From positions 186,001-250,000 of the forward strand of contig NZ_JADJCO010000003.1 in the NCBI RefSeq assembly GCF_016703145.1: a stretch of DNA of 64,000 nucleotides. The letters run 5' to 3'. A program made the translations under genes and the position numbers. Of the stretch, positions 1 through 8,894 are shown one piece after another; within the stretch, counting starts at the first letter, position 1, and each line of letters opens with the position of its first letter. Under the pieces are notes generated by a model that saw only the letters and a list, made by a program, of their open reading frames with translations, was not told the origin of the DNA and made no database searches. The DNA comes from Ottowia sp. (GTDB lineage: Bacteria > Pseudomonadota > Gammaproteobacteria > Burkholderiales > Burkholderiaceae_C).

Positions 1-27
1 GAGCCAGGGTTCGAGCATGGCCCGATG

Positions 28-948
28 TTAAAGCGCCGGTGGCACCCCCCAGAACCGGGGATTGGCGTAGCGCTCCTTCAGGAAGTCCACCCACAGCCGC
101 ACCCGCAGCGGCAGGTGCCGCGGGGCGTGCGGCAGCAGGGCGTAGATGCCGTTGGGCGGCGCGGCGTACGCCTCCAGCACCGGCACCAGCAGGCCGGCGG
201 CGATCTCGGACTCGACCTCCCAGGTCGAGCGCCAGGCGATGCCGTGGCCCGCCAGGCACCAGTCGTGCAGCACCTGGCCGTCGGAGCAGTCCAGCGGCCC
301 GCCCGGCCGCAGATGAGTGACCTGCCCGTCCAGCGCGAAAGCCCAGCCGCGCGTCTGCGACGCGTCGCTGGACAGCGCCAGGCAGTCGTGCTGCGCCAGC
401 TCGCGTGGGTGGCGCGGCACGCCGCGCCGGCGCAGGTAGCCTGGCGCGGCCACCGCCAAGCGGCGGTTGTCGGCCAGGCGGATGCTGACCAGCGACGAAT
501 CCGGCAGGTCGCCCACGCGCACCGCGCAGTCGTAGCCCTCGGCCGCCAGGTCGATCACGCGATCGGACAGGTTGAGCGAGATGCGCAGGCGCGGGTGGCC
601 GGCGTGGAACACCGGCACCAGCGGCGCCACATGCCGACGGCCGAAGCCCGCCGGCGCGGTGACGCGCAGGTGCCCGCTGGCCTGCACGCCGCCGGCCGAG
701 ACGCTGGCCTCGGCGCCCGACACCTCGGCCAGGATGCGCTGGCAGTCGTCCAGGAAGGCCGTGCCCTCGTGCGTCAGCGCCAAGCGGCGCGTGGTGCGCA
801 CCAGCAGCTTGACGCCCAGGTGTTCCTCCAGCGCGTCCAGCCGCCGGCCGATGACCGCCGGCGCCACGCCCTCGGCGCGGGCCGCGGCGCTGAGCGAGCC
901 GCGCGCGGCCACCGAGGCGAAGGTCTCGAAGGCCTTGAGCTTGTCCAT
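28..948 (-). CDS. LysR-family transcriptional regulator
   Basis: A 306-residue DNA-binding regulator. The N-terminus (MDKLKAFETFASVAARGSL) starts a typical LysR winged helix-turn-helix over about residues 1-60, followed by a substrate-binding domain that opens with GHLRVTAPAGFGRRHVAP. The open frame runs further upstream, but that extension is not LysR-like, so the ATG at 948 is chosen; the total length is normal for the family. It lies divergent from malate synthase G across a 292-bp gap, the usual arrangement for a LysR protein controlling its neighbour and itself. That it controls glyoxylate metabolism is inference from position only; the effector is unknown. Confidence 0.9.
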   Translation of the reverse strand: MDKLKAFETFASVAARGSLSAAARAEGVAPAVIGRRLDALEEHLGVKLLVRTTRRLALTHEGTAFLDDCQRILAEVSGAEASVSAGGVQASGHLRVTAPAGFGRRHVAPLVPVFHAGHPRLRISLNLSDRVIDLAAEGYDCAVRVGDLPDSSLVSIRLADNRRLAVAAPGYLRRRGVPRHPRELAQHDCLALSSDASQTRGWAFALDGQVTHLRPGGPLDCSDGQVLHDWCLAGHGIAWRSTWEVESEIAAGLLVPVLEAYAAPPNGIYALLPHAPRHLPLRVRLWVDFLKERYANPRFWGVPPAL

Positions 949-1240
949 GGCGTGAATTATCGGCAGCCCCGTACCCGCGCCCCGCCCGCTGTGATCATCC
1001 GCCGTCCAGGCCTCTTCCTGCCGCCGGCACCTCGGCCCACACCAGTCACGCCCAGATGCTACGGCGGTCGCCGACATGGCTTGCTCCGCAGCCACCGGGT
1101 TCTTCGACCTTTGCAAAATAGTCAATTGTTCTGAGATCGCCAGCGTCTTTTTTGCCCAAAACAATTCGAATACAGTGGTTCCGACCGTGGCCGCCGAGCG
1201 TCCGCGCCATTTTTCCATCCGACCCGAAAGGCCCTTGCCC
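949..1240. promoter_or_regulatory. Divergent intergenic region, lysR/glcB
   Basis: This 292-bp gap must hold both promoters. It is AT-richer near 1115-1175. AATTGTT at 1124-1130 is mirrored by AACAATT at 1160-1166, a spaced inverted repeat that could be a LysR operator. No clear -35/-10 pair was found and no small gene is visible. Confidence 0.35.
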
Positions 1241-3460
1241 ATGACCGAACGCACCAAAGCCGGCGACCTGCAGGTCGCCACCGAGCTCTACGACTTCATC
1301 AACCGCGAAGTGCTGCCGGACGTGGGCGTGGCGCCCGACGGCTTCTGGAAGGGCTTCTCCTCCATCGTCACCGACCTGGCGCCCAAGAACATCGCCCTGC
1401 TGGCCGAGCGCGACCGCCTGCAGGCCGAGTTGGACACCTGGCACGCGGCCAACCCCGGCCCGATCCAGGACATGCGTGCCTACCGCGCCTTCCTCGAAGG
1501 CATCGGCTACCTGGCGCCGGTGCCCGCCAAGGTGAAGGTGACCACCACCAAGGTCGATGCCGAGCTGGCCGTGCAGGCCGGGCCGCAGCTGGTGGTGCCG
1601 ATCCTCAACGCCCGCTACGCGCTCAACGCCGCCAACGCCCGCTGGGGCAGCCTGTACGACGCCCTGTACGGCACCGACGTGATCCCCGAAACCAAGGGCC
1701 TCGAACGCGGCAACGGCTACAACGCCCGGCGCGGCGCCAAGGTGATCGAGTGGGCGCGCCATGTGCTGGACCGCACCGCGCCGCTGAAGAAGGGCTCGCA
1801 CGTCGATGCCGTCGGCTACCGCGTGAAGGACGGCGAGCTGGTGGTCAAGCTCCAGGACGGCAAGCGCACCAAGCTGCAGGACGCCAGCCAGTTCGTCGGC
1901 TACCAGGGCGAGGCCAAGACGCCCTCGTCCATCCTGCTGGTGCACAACGGCCTGCACCTGGACATCCGCATCGACCCCCAATCGCCCATCGGCAGCACCG
2001 ACCCGGCCGGCGTGGCCGATCTGGTGGTGGAATCGGCCGTCTCCACCATCCTCGACCTGGAGGATTCGGTGGCCGCCGTGGACGCCGAGGACAAGGTGCT
2101 GGGCTACCGCAACTGGCTGGGCATCCTGCGCGGCACGCTGACCGAGTCGTTCGACAAGGGCGGCCAGACTTTCACCCGCGGCCTGAACCCGGACCGCGTC
2201 TACACCAAGCCCGCCGGCAAGGGCAGCGTCAAGCTGCACGGCCGCTCGCTCATGTTCGTGCGCAACGTCGGCCACCTGATGACCAACCCGGCCATCCTGT
2301 ACAAGGCCGCCGACGGCAGCATGAAGGAAATCCCCGAGGGCATCATGGACGCGGTGGTGACCACCGCCATCGCCCTGCACGACCTGCGGGGCAAGGGCCA
2401 GAACGGCATCCGCAACTCGCGCACCGGCAGCGTGTACATCGTCAAGCCCAAGATGCACGGCCCGGCCGAGGTGGCCTTTGCCAGCGAGCTGTTCGGCCGC
2501 GTCGAGCAACTGCTGGGCCTGAAGGACAGCACCGTCAAGCTGGGCATCATGGACGAGGAGCGTCGCACCAGCGTCAACCTGAAGGCCTGCCTCCACGCCG
2601 CCAAGTCGCGCGTGGCCTTCATCAACACCGGCTTCCTGGACCGCACCGGCGACGAGATGCACACCTGCATGCAGGCCGGCCCCGTCTACCGCAAGGGCGA
2701 CATGAAGACCAGCGCCTGGATCCAGGCCTACGAGCGCAGCAACGTGCTGGTGGGCCTGGCCTGCGGCCTGCGCGGCAAGGCCCAGATCGGCAAGGGCATG
2801 TGGGCCATGCCCGACCTGATGGCCGAGATGCTGAAGCAGAAGATCGGCCACCCCAAGGCCGGCGCCAACACCGCCTGGGTGCCCAGCCCCACCGGCGCCA
2901 CGCTGCACGCCATGCACTACCACCAGGTGCTGGTGAGCGACGTGCAGAAGGCGATGGAGGCCGAGCTGGCCGCGTCCGACGCGGGCGCGCTGCGCGACGA
3001 GCTGCTGGCCAGCCTGCTGGCCATCCCGGTGGTGCCCGAGGCGAAGTGGACCGCCGCCGAGCGCCAGCAGGAGCTGGACAACAACGTCCAGGGCATCCTG
3101 GGCTACGTGGTGCGCTGGGTGGACCAGGGCGTGGGCTGCTCCAAGGTGCCCGACATCCACGGCGTGGGCCTGATGGAAGACCGCGCCACGCTGCGCATCA
3201 GCAGCCAGCACATCGCCAACTGGCTGCGCCACGGCGTGGTCACCGAGGGCCAGGTGCGCGCCACCTTCGAGCGCATGGCCGCGCTGGTGGACCAGCAGAA
3301 CGCCGGCGATCCGCTGTACCGTCCGCTGCGCGGCAACCTCGCCCAGTCGGCCGCCTACCAGGCCGCGTGCGACCTGGTGTTCAAGGGCATCGAGCAGCCC
3401 AGCGGCTACACCGAGCCGCTGCTGCACGCCTGGCGGCAGAAGGTGAAGGCGGGCGCCTGA
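1241..3460 (+). CDS. glcB: Malate synthase G
   Basis: Condenses glyoxylate with acetyl-CoA to give malate in the cytoplasm. At 739 residues it has the length of the G isoform rather than the roughly 530-residue A isoform. Recognisable family stretches are GRSLMFVRNVGHLMTNPAI, the GDEMHTCMQAGP segment, CGLRGKAQIGKGMWAMPDL and GLMEDRATLRISSQHIANW; the last contains the aspartate that acts as catalytic base in the E. coli enzyme. The start is the ATG at 1241 (MTERTKAGDLQVATELYDF); the open frame continues upstream without similarity. The gene stands alone, divergent from a LysR gene, with a dispersed repeat right after its stop. Confidence 0.96.
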   Translation: MTERTKAGDLQVATELYDFINREVLPDVGVAPDGFWKGFSSIVTDLAPKNIALLAERDRLQAELDTWHAANPGPIQDMRAYRAFLEGIGYLAPVPAKVKVTTTKVDAELAVQAGPQLVVPILNARYALNAANARWGSLYDALYGTDVIPETKGLERGNGYNARRGAKVIEWARHVLDRTAPLKKGSHVDAVGYRVKDGELVVKLQDGKRTKLQDASQFVGYQGEAKTPSSILLVHNGLHLDIRIDPQSPIGSTDPAGVADLVVESAVSTILDLEDSVAAVDAEDKVLGYRNWLGILRGTLTESFDKGGQTFTRGLNPDRVYTKPAGKGSVKLHGRSLMFVRNVGHLMTNPAILYKAADGSMKEIPEGIMDAVVTTAIALHDLRGKGQNGIRNSRTGSVYIVKPKMHGPAEVAFASELFGRVEQLLGLKDSTVKLGIMDEERRTSVNLKACLHAAKSRVAFINTGFLDRTGDEMHTCMQAGPVYRKGDMKTSAWIQAYERSNVLVGLACGLRGKAQIGKGMWAMPDLMAEMLKQKIGHPKAGANTAWVPSPTGATLHAMHYHQVLVSDVQKAMEAELAASDAGALRDELLASLLAIPVVPEAKWTAAERQQELDNNVQGILGYVVRWVDQGVGCSKVPDIHGVGLMEDRATLRISSQHIANWLRHGVVTEGQVRATFERMAALVDQQNAGDPLYRPLRGNLAQSAAYQAACDLVFKGIEQPSGYTEPLLHAWRQKVKAGA

Positions 3461-3465
3461 GGCTT

Positions 3466-3536
3466 TCGATAGCTATCGAATAGATAGCTATCGACGCAAT
3501 ACTGGCGCGGGTTGGCGCCCTGAAAAGCTTGAAATC
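3466..3536. repeat. Dispersed palindrome-ended repeat, copy 1 (intergenic)
   Basis: Reversed copy: read on the minus strand it starts ATTTCAAGC and ends in two nested CGATAGCTATCG palindromes. It fills the space between the converging ends of glcB and the glutathione peroxidase gene and could serve both as a transcription end. Confidence 0.6.
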
Positions 3537-3540
3537 CAGT

Positions 3541-4029
3541 TCAGGCGGCCAGCGCCGCCTCGATGTCCGCCGCGATCGACTCGGGCCGCACGTTGGGCGC
3601 GTAGCGGCGGATCACCTGGTCGTCGCGGCCGATCAGGAACTTGGTGAAGTTCCACTTGATCGACGAGCCCAGCAGGCCCGGCGCCTCGGCCTTCAGCCAC
3701 GCGAACAACGGGTGCGCCTGCGGGCCGTTGACCTCGGTCTTGGCCATGACCGGGAAGGTGACGCCGTAGTTGCGCTCGCAGAACGCGCCGATCTGCTCGG
3801 CGTTGCCCGACTCCTGGAACCCGAACTGGTTGCATGGAAAGGCCAGCACCACCAGCCCCTTCGGGCCGTACTCCTCGTGCAGCTTCTGCAGCCCGCCCAG
3901 TTGCGGCGTGAAGCCGCAGGCGCTGGCGGTGTTGACGATCAGGCGCACCTTGTGGCGGTACTTCGACCACGGCACGGTCTTGCCCTCCAGGGTCTCGAGC
4001 TTCAGATCGACGGGTTCTTGGGCGGCCAT
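3541..4029 (-). CDS. Glutathione peroxidase family protein
   Basis: Thiol-dependent peroxidase of 162 residues. The peroxidatic residue is Cys38 in NTASACGFTPQ (cysteine, not selenocysteine). The conserved AFPCNQFGFQESG and KWNFTKFLIGRD segments complete the Cys/Gln/Trp/Asn active site. There is no signal peptide, so it is cytoplasmic. Bacterial members of this type often use thioredoxin rather than glutathione; the reductant cannot be told from the sequence. It is transcribed convergently to glcB and in the same direction as the transporter genes upstream. Confidence 0.93.
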   Translation of the reverse strand: MAAQEPVDLKLETLEGKTVPWSKYRHKVRLIVNTASACGFTPQLGGLQKLHEEYGPKGLVVLAFPCNQFGFQESGNAEQIGAFCERNYGVTFPVMAKTEVNGPQAHPLFAWLKAEAPGLLGSSIKWNFTKFLIGRDDQVIRRYAPNVRPESIAADIEAALAA

Positions 4030-4089
4030 GGCGGGACTCCGGTTGGAAACAAGGTGATTTGACCATCATCGGCATTGCCGCGCACGCGG

Positions 4090-4962
4090 TCAACCGCCGC
4101 GCCCCGGCCGCACCGCCAGCGCGGCGGCCAGCACGATCAGCGCGCCGCCGGCCCACACCGCCGGCGTGGGCTGCGCGGCGCCGAGCACGATGGCGGAGAC
4201 GCTGGCGATCAGCACCTCGGACAGCATGATCAGCGCCGTCACTTGCGCCCTCAGCCGCGCGGCGCCGTACTGCAGCGCCAGGTTGCCGCCGAGGAAGGCC
4301 GCGGACAGGCCCAGCGCCCAGGGCAGCCAGTCCCAGCGCGGCGCCGGCAGCGGGCCCGCGCCGCCGGCCAGCGCCAGCAGCGCGGCCATCGCCAGGCCGC
4401 CCGCGAACATGGCGACGGCGCGGCCCTCGTGCGGCGTGTCGCGCCAGCGCCGCAGCAGCGCGTTGGTCAGCGCGAAGCAAAAGCCGCCCATCAGCGCCAG
4501 CGCGTCGGCCGCGCCCTGCGGCAGCGGCCAGGGCGAACCGGGCCGGTGCAGCACCAGCAGCACGCCGCCCAGGGCCAGCGCCAGGCGCAGCAGGGCTGCC
4601 CGCGAGGGCCGCTCGCCCAGCAGCACCCAGGCCAGGCCGATGGACCACACCGGCATCAGGTAGAACAGCAGCGTGACGCGCACCACGTCGCCCACGGTGA
4701 CGGCCCAGTTGAAGCCGACGTTGGTCAGCCCCGCCGCGGCGGCCAGCGCCAGCAGCTTGGGGTGGCGGCCCAGCTCCAGCAGGCCGCCCGGGCGCCAGGC
4801 CAGCAGCGCCGCCAGCGCGCCGGCGTAGACCAGCGCCGTGCTCCACAGCGGGTGCACGCCGAGCTGGTGCAGGGCCTTGAAGGCGATCCACGACAGGCCC
4901 CAGACCCCGGCGTTGAACAGCAGGGCCAGCGCGGGCAGCGCCGGCGAGGCGGCGGGGGCCAC
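4090..4962 (-). CDS. EamA/DMT-family transporter
   Basis: Ten-helix inner-membrane exporter of 290 residues made of two EamA halves, beginning near LPALALLFNAGVWGLSWIAF and ending with WAGGALIVLAAALAVRPGRGG. Short loops alternate with Leu/Ala-rich helices as usual for the drug/metabolite superfamily; the substrate cannot be predicted. A GTG at 4962 is chosen as start because it lies 2 nt beyond the stop of the upstream lplT gene, implying translational coupling. Confidence 0.82.
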   Translation of the reverse strand: MAPAASPALPALALLFNAGVWGLSWIAFKALHQLGVHPLWSTALVYAGALAALLAWRPGGLLELGRHPKLLALAAAAGLTNVGFNWAVTVGDVVRVTLLFYLMPVWSIGLAWVLLGERPSRAALLRLALALGGVLLVLHRPGSPWPLPQGAADALALMGGFCFALTNALLRRWRDTPHEGRAVAMFAGGLAMAALLALAGGAGPLPAPRWDWLPWALGLSAAFLGGNLALQYGAARLRAQVTALIMLSEVLIASVSAIVLGAAQPTPAVWAGGALIVLAAALAVRPGRGG

Positions 4963-4964
4963 GC

Positions 4965-6248
4965 CTAACCGTGCAGGCGATCGCTGCGCGCGATCTCCAG
5001 CAGGTGCTCCACCTCGGCGGTGTGGTGGCGCTGGTTGTGGCGGTGCCAGAGCTCGATCAGCACCATCACCACCACCACCACGGCGCCGAACAGCGCGATG
5101 GCACTGAAGGCCGGCATGCCGGCGCCGGCGGAGGCGCTGTAGAGCACGCCCATGCCCAGGATGGCCGCCTGTTCGTTGAAGTTCTGCACCGCGATGGAGC
5201 GGCCCGCGCCCATCAGGTTGTGGCCCCGGTGCTGCAGCAGCGCGTTCATGGGCACCACGATGTAGCCGCCCAACGCACCCAGGAAGATCAGGAACGGCAC
5301 CGCCACCCACAGGTGCTGCACGAAGACCATGCAGATCACCAGCGCGCCCATCAGCATGCCCAGCGGCATGACGGCGGTGGCGCGATCCAGCCGCACGCGC
5401 ATCGACGCCGCCACCGCCCCGACGGCGGTGCCGATCGCCACCACGCCGACCAGGCCGGCCGCCTGCGTCGTGCCGTAGCCCAGCGCCACCGCCGCCCAGG
5501 CCAGCACGATGTAGCGCATGTTGCCCGACACGCCCCAGAACAGCGTGGTGGTGGCCAGCGAGATCTGGCCCAGCCGGTCGCGCCACAGGCGCGAATTGCA
5601 GCGCCGGAAGTCGGCCAGCAGCGACAGCTTGTTGGCCGGCAGCGGCCGCATCTCCACCCCGGTGTGCGGGATGCGCAGGTTGAACACGGCCGCCACGGCG
5701 TACACCAGCACCAGGCTGGCGATGGCGGCCTCGGGCGGCGTGTCGATGGGGGTGTCGATGCCCGGCAGGTCGAACCCCAGCAGCCAGCCCGACAGCCGCG
5801 GCCCCACCAGCTGCCCGCCCAGCAGCACGCCGAGGATGATGGAGCCGATGGTCAGCCCCTCGATCCAGCCGTTGGCCTTGACCAGCTGCGAAGGCGGCAG
5901 CAGCTCGGTCAGGATGCCGTACTTGGCCGGCGAATAGGCCGCCGCGCCCAGCCCCACCACGGCGTAGGCCAGCAGCGGGTGGCTGCCGAACAGCATCATC
6001 AGGCAGCCCGCGATCTTGATCGCGTTGCTCATGAACATGACCTGCCCCTTGGGCCGCGCGTCGGCGAAGGCCCCCACCCACGGCGCCAGCACCACGTAGA
6101 ACAGCGCGAACATGGGCACCAGCGCGGCGCGCTGCCACTCGCCCCCGCCGCCGGTGCGCAGCAACTCCACCGCCGCGACGAACAGCGCGTTGTCGGCCAG
6201 CGAGCTGAAGAACTGCGCGGCCATGATGGTGTAGAAGCCGCGTTTCAA
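4965..6248 (-). CDS. lplT: Lysophospholipid transporter LplT (MFS)
   Basis: Major-facilitator protein of 427 residues with the LplT signature start MKRGFYTIMAAQFFSSLADN, AYSPAKYGILTELLPPSQLV and ANGWIEGLTIGSIILGVLLG. In E. coli LplT flips lysophospholipids inward for re-acylation by Aas; no aas partner is present here. About twelve hydrophobic helices are visible. It heads a two-gene unit with the DMT exporter and is divergent from alr. Confidence 0.9.
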   Translation of the reverse strand: MKRGFYTIMAAQFFSSLADNALFVAAVELLRTGGGGEWQRAALVPMFALFYVVLAPWVGAFADARPKGQVMFMSNAIKIAGCLMMLFGSHPLLAYAVVGLGAAAYSPAKYGILTELLPPSQLVKANGWIEGLTIGSIILGVLLGGQLVGPRLSGWLLGFDLPGIDTPIDTPPEAAIASLVLVYAVAAVFNLRIPHTGVEMRPLPANKLSLLADFRRCNSRLWRDRLGQISLATTTLFWGVSGNMRYIVLAWAAVALGYGTTQAAGLVGVVAIGTAVGAVAASMRVRLDRATAVMPLGMLMGALVICMVFVQHLWVAVPFLIFLGALGGYIVVPMNALLQHRGHNLMGAGRSIAVQNFNEQAAILGMGVLYSASAGAGMPAFSAIALFGAVVVVVMVLIELWHRHNQRHHTAEVEHLLEIARSDRLHG

Positions 6249-6251
6249 GGC

Positions 6252-6350
6252 CTCCCCCGAGGCGCTGCGCGCCTTCCCCTCGGCGGGACGGCGCCAGTGG
6301 CCGGGCCAAGCCCGGCCATGGCGCCCTGCTCCGCGGCCTTCGGGCTCCTG
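6252..6350. repeat. Dispersed G+C-rich repeat, copy 1
   Basis: The stretch containing GGCCGGGCCAAGCCCGGCCA followed by TGCTCCGCGGCC recurs in modified form at about 33362-33480 and 62669-62787. It is a dispersed intergenic repeat with internal hairpin potential, here just upstream of lplT. Confidence 0.5.
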
Positions 6351-6577
6351 GGATTCATGCGCCGCCGGTGACGCGATGCGCCACGAATGGACGACGGCAT
6401 GGCCGGGAAGTCATGAGTCGCTGGCGCGTGGGAGCACCATGGAAGAAAACTGGGAGGTGGGGCAAACCGCAGTCCTGAGGGTGGCGGGGTTATAGCACGC
6501 AGGCCCCGGCGCCCCTTCGCGGGTTTGCCACAGGTGCGCGGTGCCAGAATCCAGGGCACATCCGCTTGCCACGCCCC

Positions 6578-7672
6578 ATGCCGCGCCCCATCCAGGCCAC
6601 CATCCACACCGCCGCGCTGCGCCACAACCTGGGGCGCCTGCGCGCCGCCGCCCCGGGGGCGCGGCTGTGGGCGGTGGTCAAGGCCAACGCCTACGGCCAC
6701 GGCATCGAGCGCGCATTCGAGGGCCTGCGCGGCGCCGACGGCTTCGCGCTGCTGGACCTGCACGAGGCCGAGCGCGTGCGCGCTCTCGGCTGGCGCGGCC
6801 CCATCCTGCTGCTGGAGGGCGTGTTCGAACCGCGCGACCTGGAGCTGTGCTCGCGCCTGGGCCTGTGGCACACCGTGCACTGCGACGAGCAGATCGACTG
6901 GCTGGCCATGCACAAGACGCAGGCGCCGCACCGCGTGTTCCTGAAGATGAACTCGGGCATGAACCGCCTGGGCTTCGCGCCCAGGCGCTACCGCGCCGCC
7001 TACACGCGCCTGCAGGCGCTGCCGCAGGTGGACGAGATCTCGCTGATGACCCACTTCAGCGACGCCGACGGCGACCAGGGCATCGGCGCGCAGTGGGCCG
7101 CCTTCCAGCGCGCCACCGAGGGCCTGGCCGGCGAGCGCAGCGTGTGCAACAGCGCCGCCACGCTGCGCCACGGCCAGCAGGCCGAGGTGCGCGGCGACTG
7201 GGTACGCCCCGGCATCGCGGCCTACGGCGGCTCGCCCGACCATCCGCTGCACGACGCGGCGCAGTGGGATCTGCGCCCAGCCATGACGCTGGCTGCAAAA
7301 CTGATCGCTGTCAGCGCCCTACCGGCGGGGGCCAGCATCGGTTATGGCTCCACATTCACCGCCGAGCGCCCGATGCGCGTGGGCGTCGCCGCCTGTGGCT
7401 ACGCCGACGGCTACCCGCGCCACGCGCCCACCGGCACGCCGGTGCTCGTCGATGGCGTGCGCACGCGCACCCTGGGACGCGTGAGCATGGACATGATCGC
7501 GGTCGATCTCGACCCCGTGCCGCAGGCGCGGCCGGGCAGCGAGGCCACGCTGTGGGGCGTGGCCGGCGGCGGCGCCGTGCTGCCCATCGACGAGGTGGCG
7601 CACGCCGCCGGCACCGTGGGCTACGAGCTGATGTGCGCGCTGGCGCCGCGCGTGCCGGTGCGGGCCGGATAG
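6578..7672 (+). CDS. alr: Alanine racemase
   Basis: PLP enzyme interconverting L- and D-alanine for peptidoglycan synthesis. The 364-residue length is normal. The PLP lysine is Lys35 in AVVKANAYGHG, and the opposing catalytic tyrosine lies in ASIGYGSTFTAERPMR. VSMDMIAVDL and VGYELMCAL mark the C-terminal domain. The ATG at 6578 (MPRPIQATIHTAALRHN) fits the family start better than the upstream in-frame TTG at 6566. It is divergent from lplT and followed by a dispersed repeat. Confidence 0.95.
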   Translation: MPRPIQATIHTAALRHNLGRLRAAAPGARLWAVVKANAYGHGIERAFEGLRGADGFALLDLHEAERVRALGWRGPILLLEGVFEPRDLELCSRLGLWHTVHCDEQIDWLAMHKTQAPHRVFLKMNSGMNRLGFAPRRYRAAYTRLQALPQVDEISLMTHFSDADGDQGIGAQWAAFQRATEGLAGERSVCNSAATLRHGQQAEVRGDWVRPGIAAYGGSPDHPLHDAAQWDLRPAMTLAAKLIAVSALPAGASIGYGSTFTAERPMRVGVAACGYADGYPRHAPTGTPVLVDGVRTRTLGRVSMDMIAVDLDPVPQARPGSEATLWGVAGGGAVLPIDEVAHAAGTVGYELMCALAPRVPVRAG

Positions 7673-7675
7673 GCC

Positions 7676-7741
7676 GGATTCAGCACCAAATGGGCCTTCG
7701 GCCCGCACCCCTGTTTCGCTGTGCGCTATTACAAAAATAGC
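7676..7741. repeat. Dispersed palindrome-ended repeat, copy 2 (intergenic)
   Basis: Forward copy: begins ATTCAGCACCAAAT and ends GCGCTATTACAAAAATAGC. It lies between the convergent ends of alr and the TSUP gene. Confidence 0.6.
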
Positions 7742-7760
7742 GATCTTCGAGACAGCCCGG

Positions 7761-8519
7761 CTATCTCAGGAACGCGTCGTAGCCCGTCTTCAGGATCAGC
7801 GCGCCCACCACCACGATGAACACCCCGCGCACGAAGCCAGCGCCGTGCCGGAGCGCCAGCCGCGTGCCGACCAGGCTGCCCGCCACGTTGGCGACCGCCA
7901 TCACCAGGCCGACGTGCCACCACACGTGGCCCTTGGCCGCGAACAGCGCGATCGCCGCCACGTTGGTGGCCACGTTCAGCAGCTTGGCGGCGGCCGAGGC
8001 GTTGAGGAAGTCGTAGCCCAGCAGGCGCACGAACAGGAAGATGAAGAAGCTGCCCGTGCCGGGGCCGAAGAAGCCGTCGTACGCGCCGATCACCAGGCCG
8101 ATCGCGCAGGCCAGCCACGTCTCGCGCGCGCCCGCGTGGCGCGGCGCGTGCGTGCGGCCCAGGTCCTTGCGCGCCAGCGTGTAGAGCAGCACCGCCAGCA
8201 GGACGAAGGGCAGCAGGCGGCGCAGGAAGCCCGGGTCGATGCGCGTGACCACCCAGGCGCCGGCGAACGAGCCCGCCAGCGCCGCCAACGCCGCCGGCAA
8301 CACCACCGCCCAGCGCATGCGCACGCGCCGGCCGTACTGCACGGTGGCCATGGCCGTGCCCCAGACCGAGGCGCTCTTGTTGGTGCCCAGCAGCGTGGCC
8401 GGCGCCGCGCCGGGAAAGGTGGCGAACAGCGCCGGCACCAGGATCAGCCCGCCGCCGCCGACGATCGAATCCACCAGCCCGGCCAGCAGCGAGGCCAGCG
8501 AGACGATCAGCAGGTCCAT
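7761..8519 (-). CDS. TSUP-family (TauE/SafE) permease
   Basis: Integral membrane protein of 252 residues with about eight helices and two TauE/SafE halves: GLVDSIVGGGGLILVPALF near the N-terminus and the related GAYDGFFGPGTGSFFIF in the middle. Relatives export sulfite, sulfoacetate or other organosulfur anions; the substrate here is unknown. No metabolic partner is adjacent. Confidence 0.88.
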   Translation of the reverse strand: MDLLIVSLASLLAGLVDSIVGGGGLILVPALFATFPGAAPATLLGTNKSASVWGTAMATVQYGRRVRMRWAVVLPAALAALAGSFAGAWVVTRIDPGFLRRLLPFVLLAVLLYTLARKDLGRTHAPRHAGARETWLACAIGLVIGAYDGFFGPGTGSFFIFLFVRLLGYDFLNASAAAKLLNVATNVAAIALFAAKGHVWWHVGLVMAVANVAGSLVGTRLALRHGAGFVRGVFIVVVGALILKTGYDAFLR

Positions 8520-8542
8520 GGGGAAAGGCGGCAGGCAGGCAT

Positions 8543-8605
8543 GAGATAGCTACGTTAATGATAGCTAATGGCGCAATCCAGATGCCGGCTTGAAGCCAAT
8601 TCGAT
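8543..8605. repeat. Dispersed palindrome-ended repeat, copy 3 (intergenic)
   Basis: Reversed copy with AGCTACGTTAATGATAGCTA at its left end and GGCTTGAAGCCAATTCGAT at its right end, immediately upstream of the TSUP gene. Confidence 0.55.
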
Positions 8606-8630
8606 GCCTGAAACCTCACCAACGCCAGGC

Positions 8631-8660
8631 AAAGAAAAAGGGCGCCTGGTAAGGCGCCCT
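8631..8660 (-). terminator. Rho-independent terminator downstream of argG
   Basis: On the minus strand AGGGCGCC pairs with GGCGCCCT around a 6-nt loop and is followed by TTTTTCTTT. It lies about 235 bp after the argG stop with no gene between, so argG mRNA would carry a long 3' untranslated region (8661-8894) in which I see nothing else. Confidence 0.75.
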
Positions 8661-8894
8661 GCAATCCATTGGGTCATGGAACGTTGAAATTGCTTTATTG
8701 GGGATTTTTGTTGTGGTTGTGTAGGTCGTCGGTGGTCCGTGATGTCTCCTCGGCCCTTCGGGCGCCGCAGGGATCGACCCGCAGCGCTGACGGGGGCTAC
8801 TGTAACCACCGTGCCCCCGCCCGTCATCGGGGGTTCCCCGAACAAAAATGGTGCACCGCACCATGAACCGCACCAGCCACCGCTGGATACCCAT

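Noticed and set aside
1046..3427. Long antisense frame opposite malate synthase (793 codons)
   Set aside because: His/Gly/Val-rich composition typical of the complement of a GC-rich gene; the plus-strand gene is unmistakable.
3474..3500. Rho-independent terminator after glcB from the nested CGATAGCTATCG palindromes
   Set aside because: No U-tract follows on either strand; better explained as part of the dispersed repeat.
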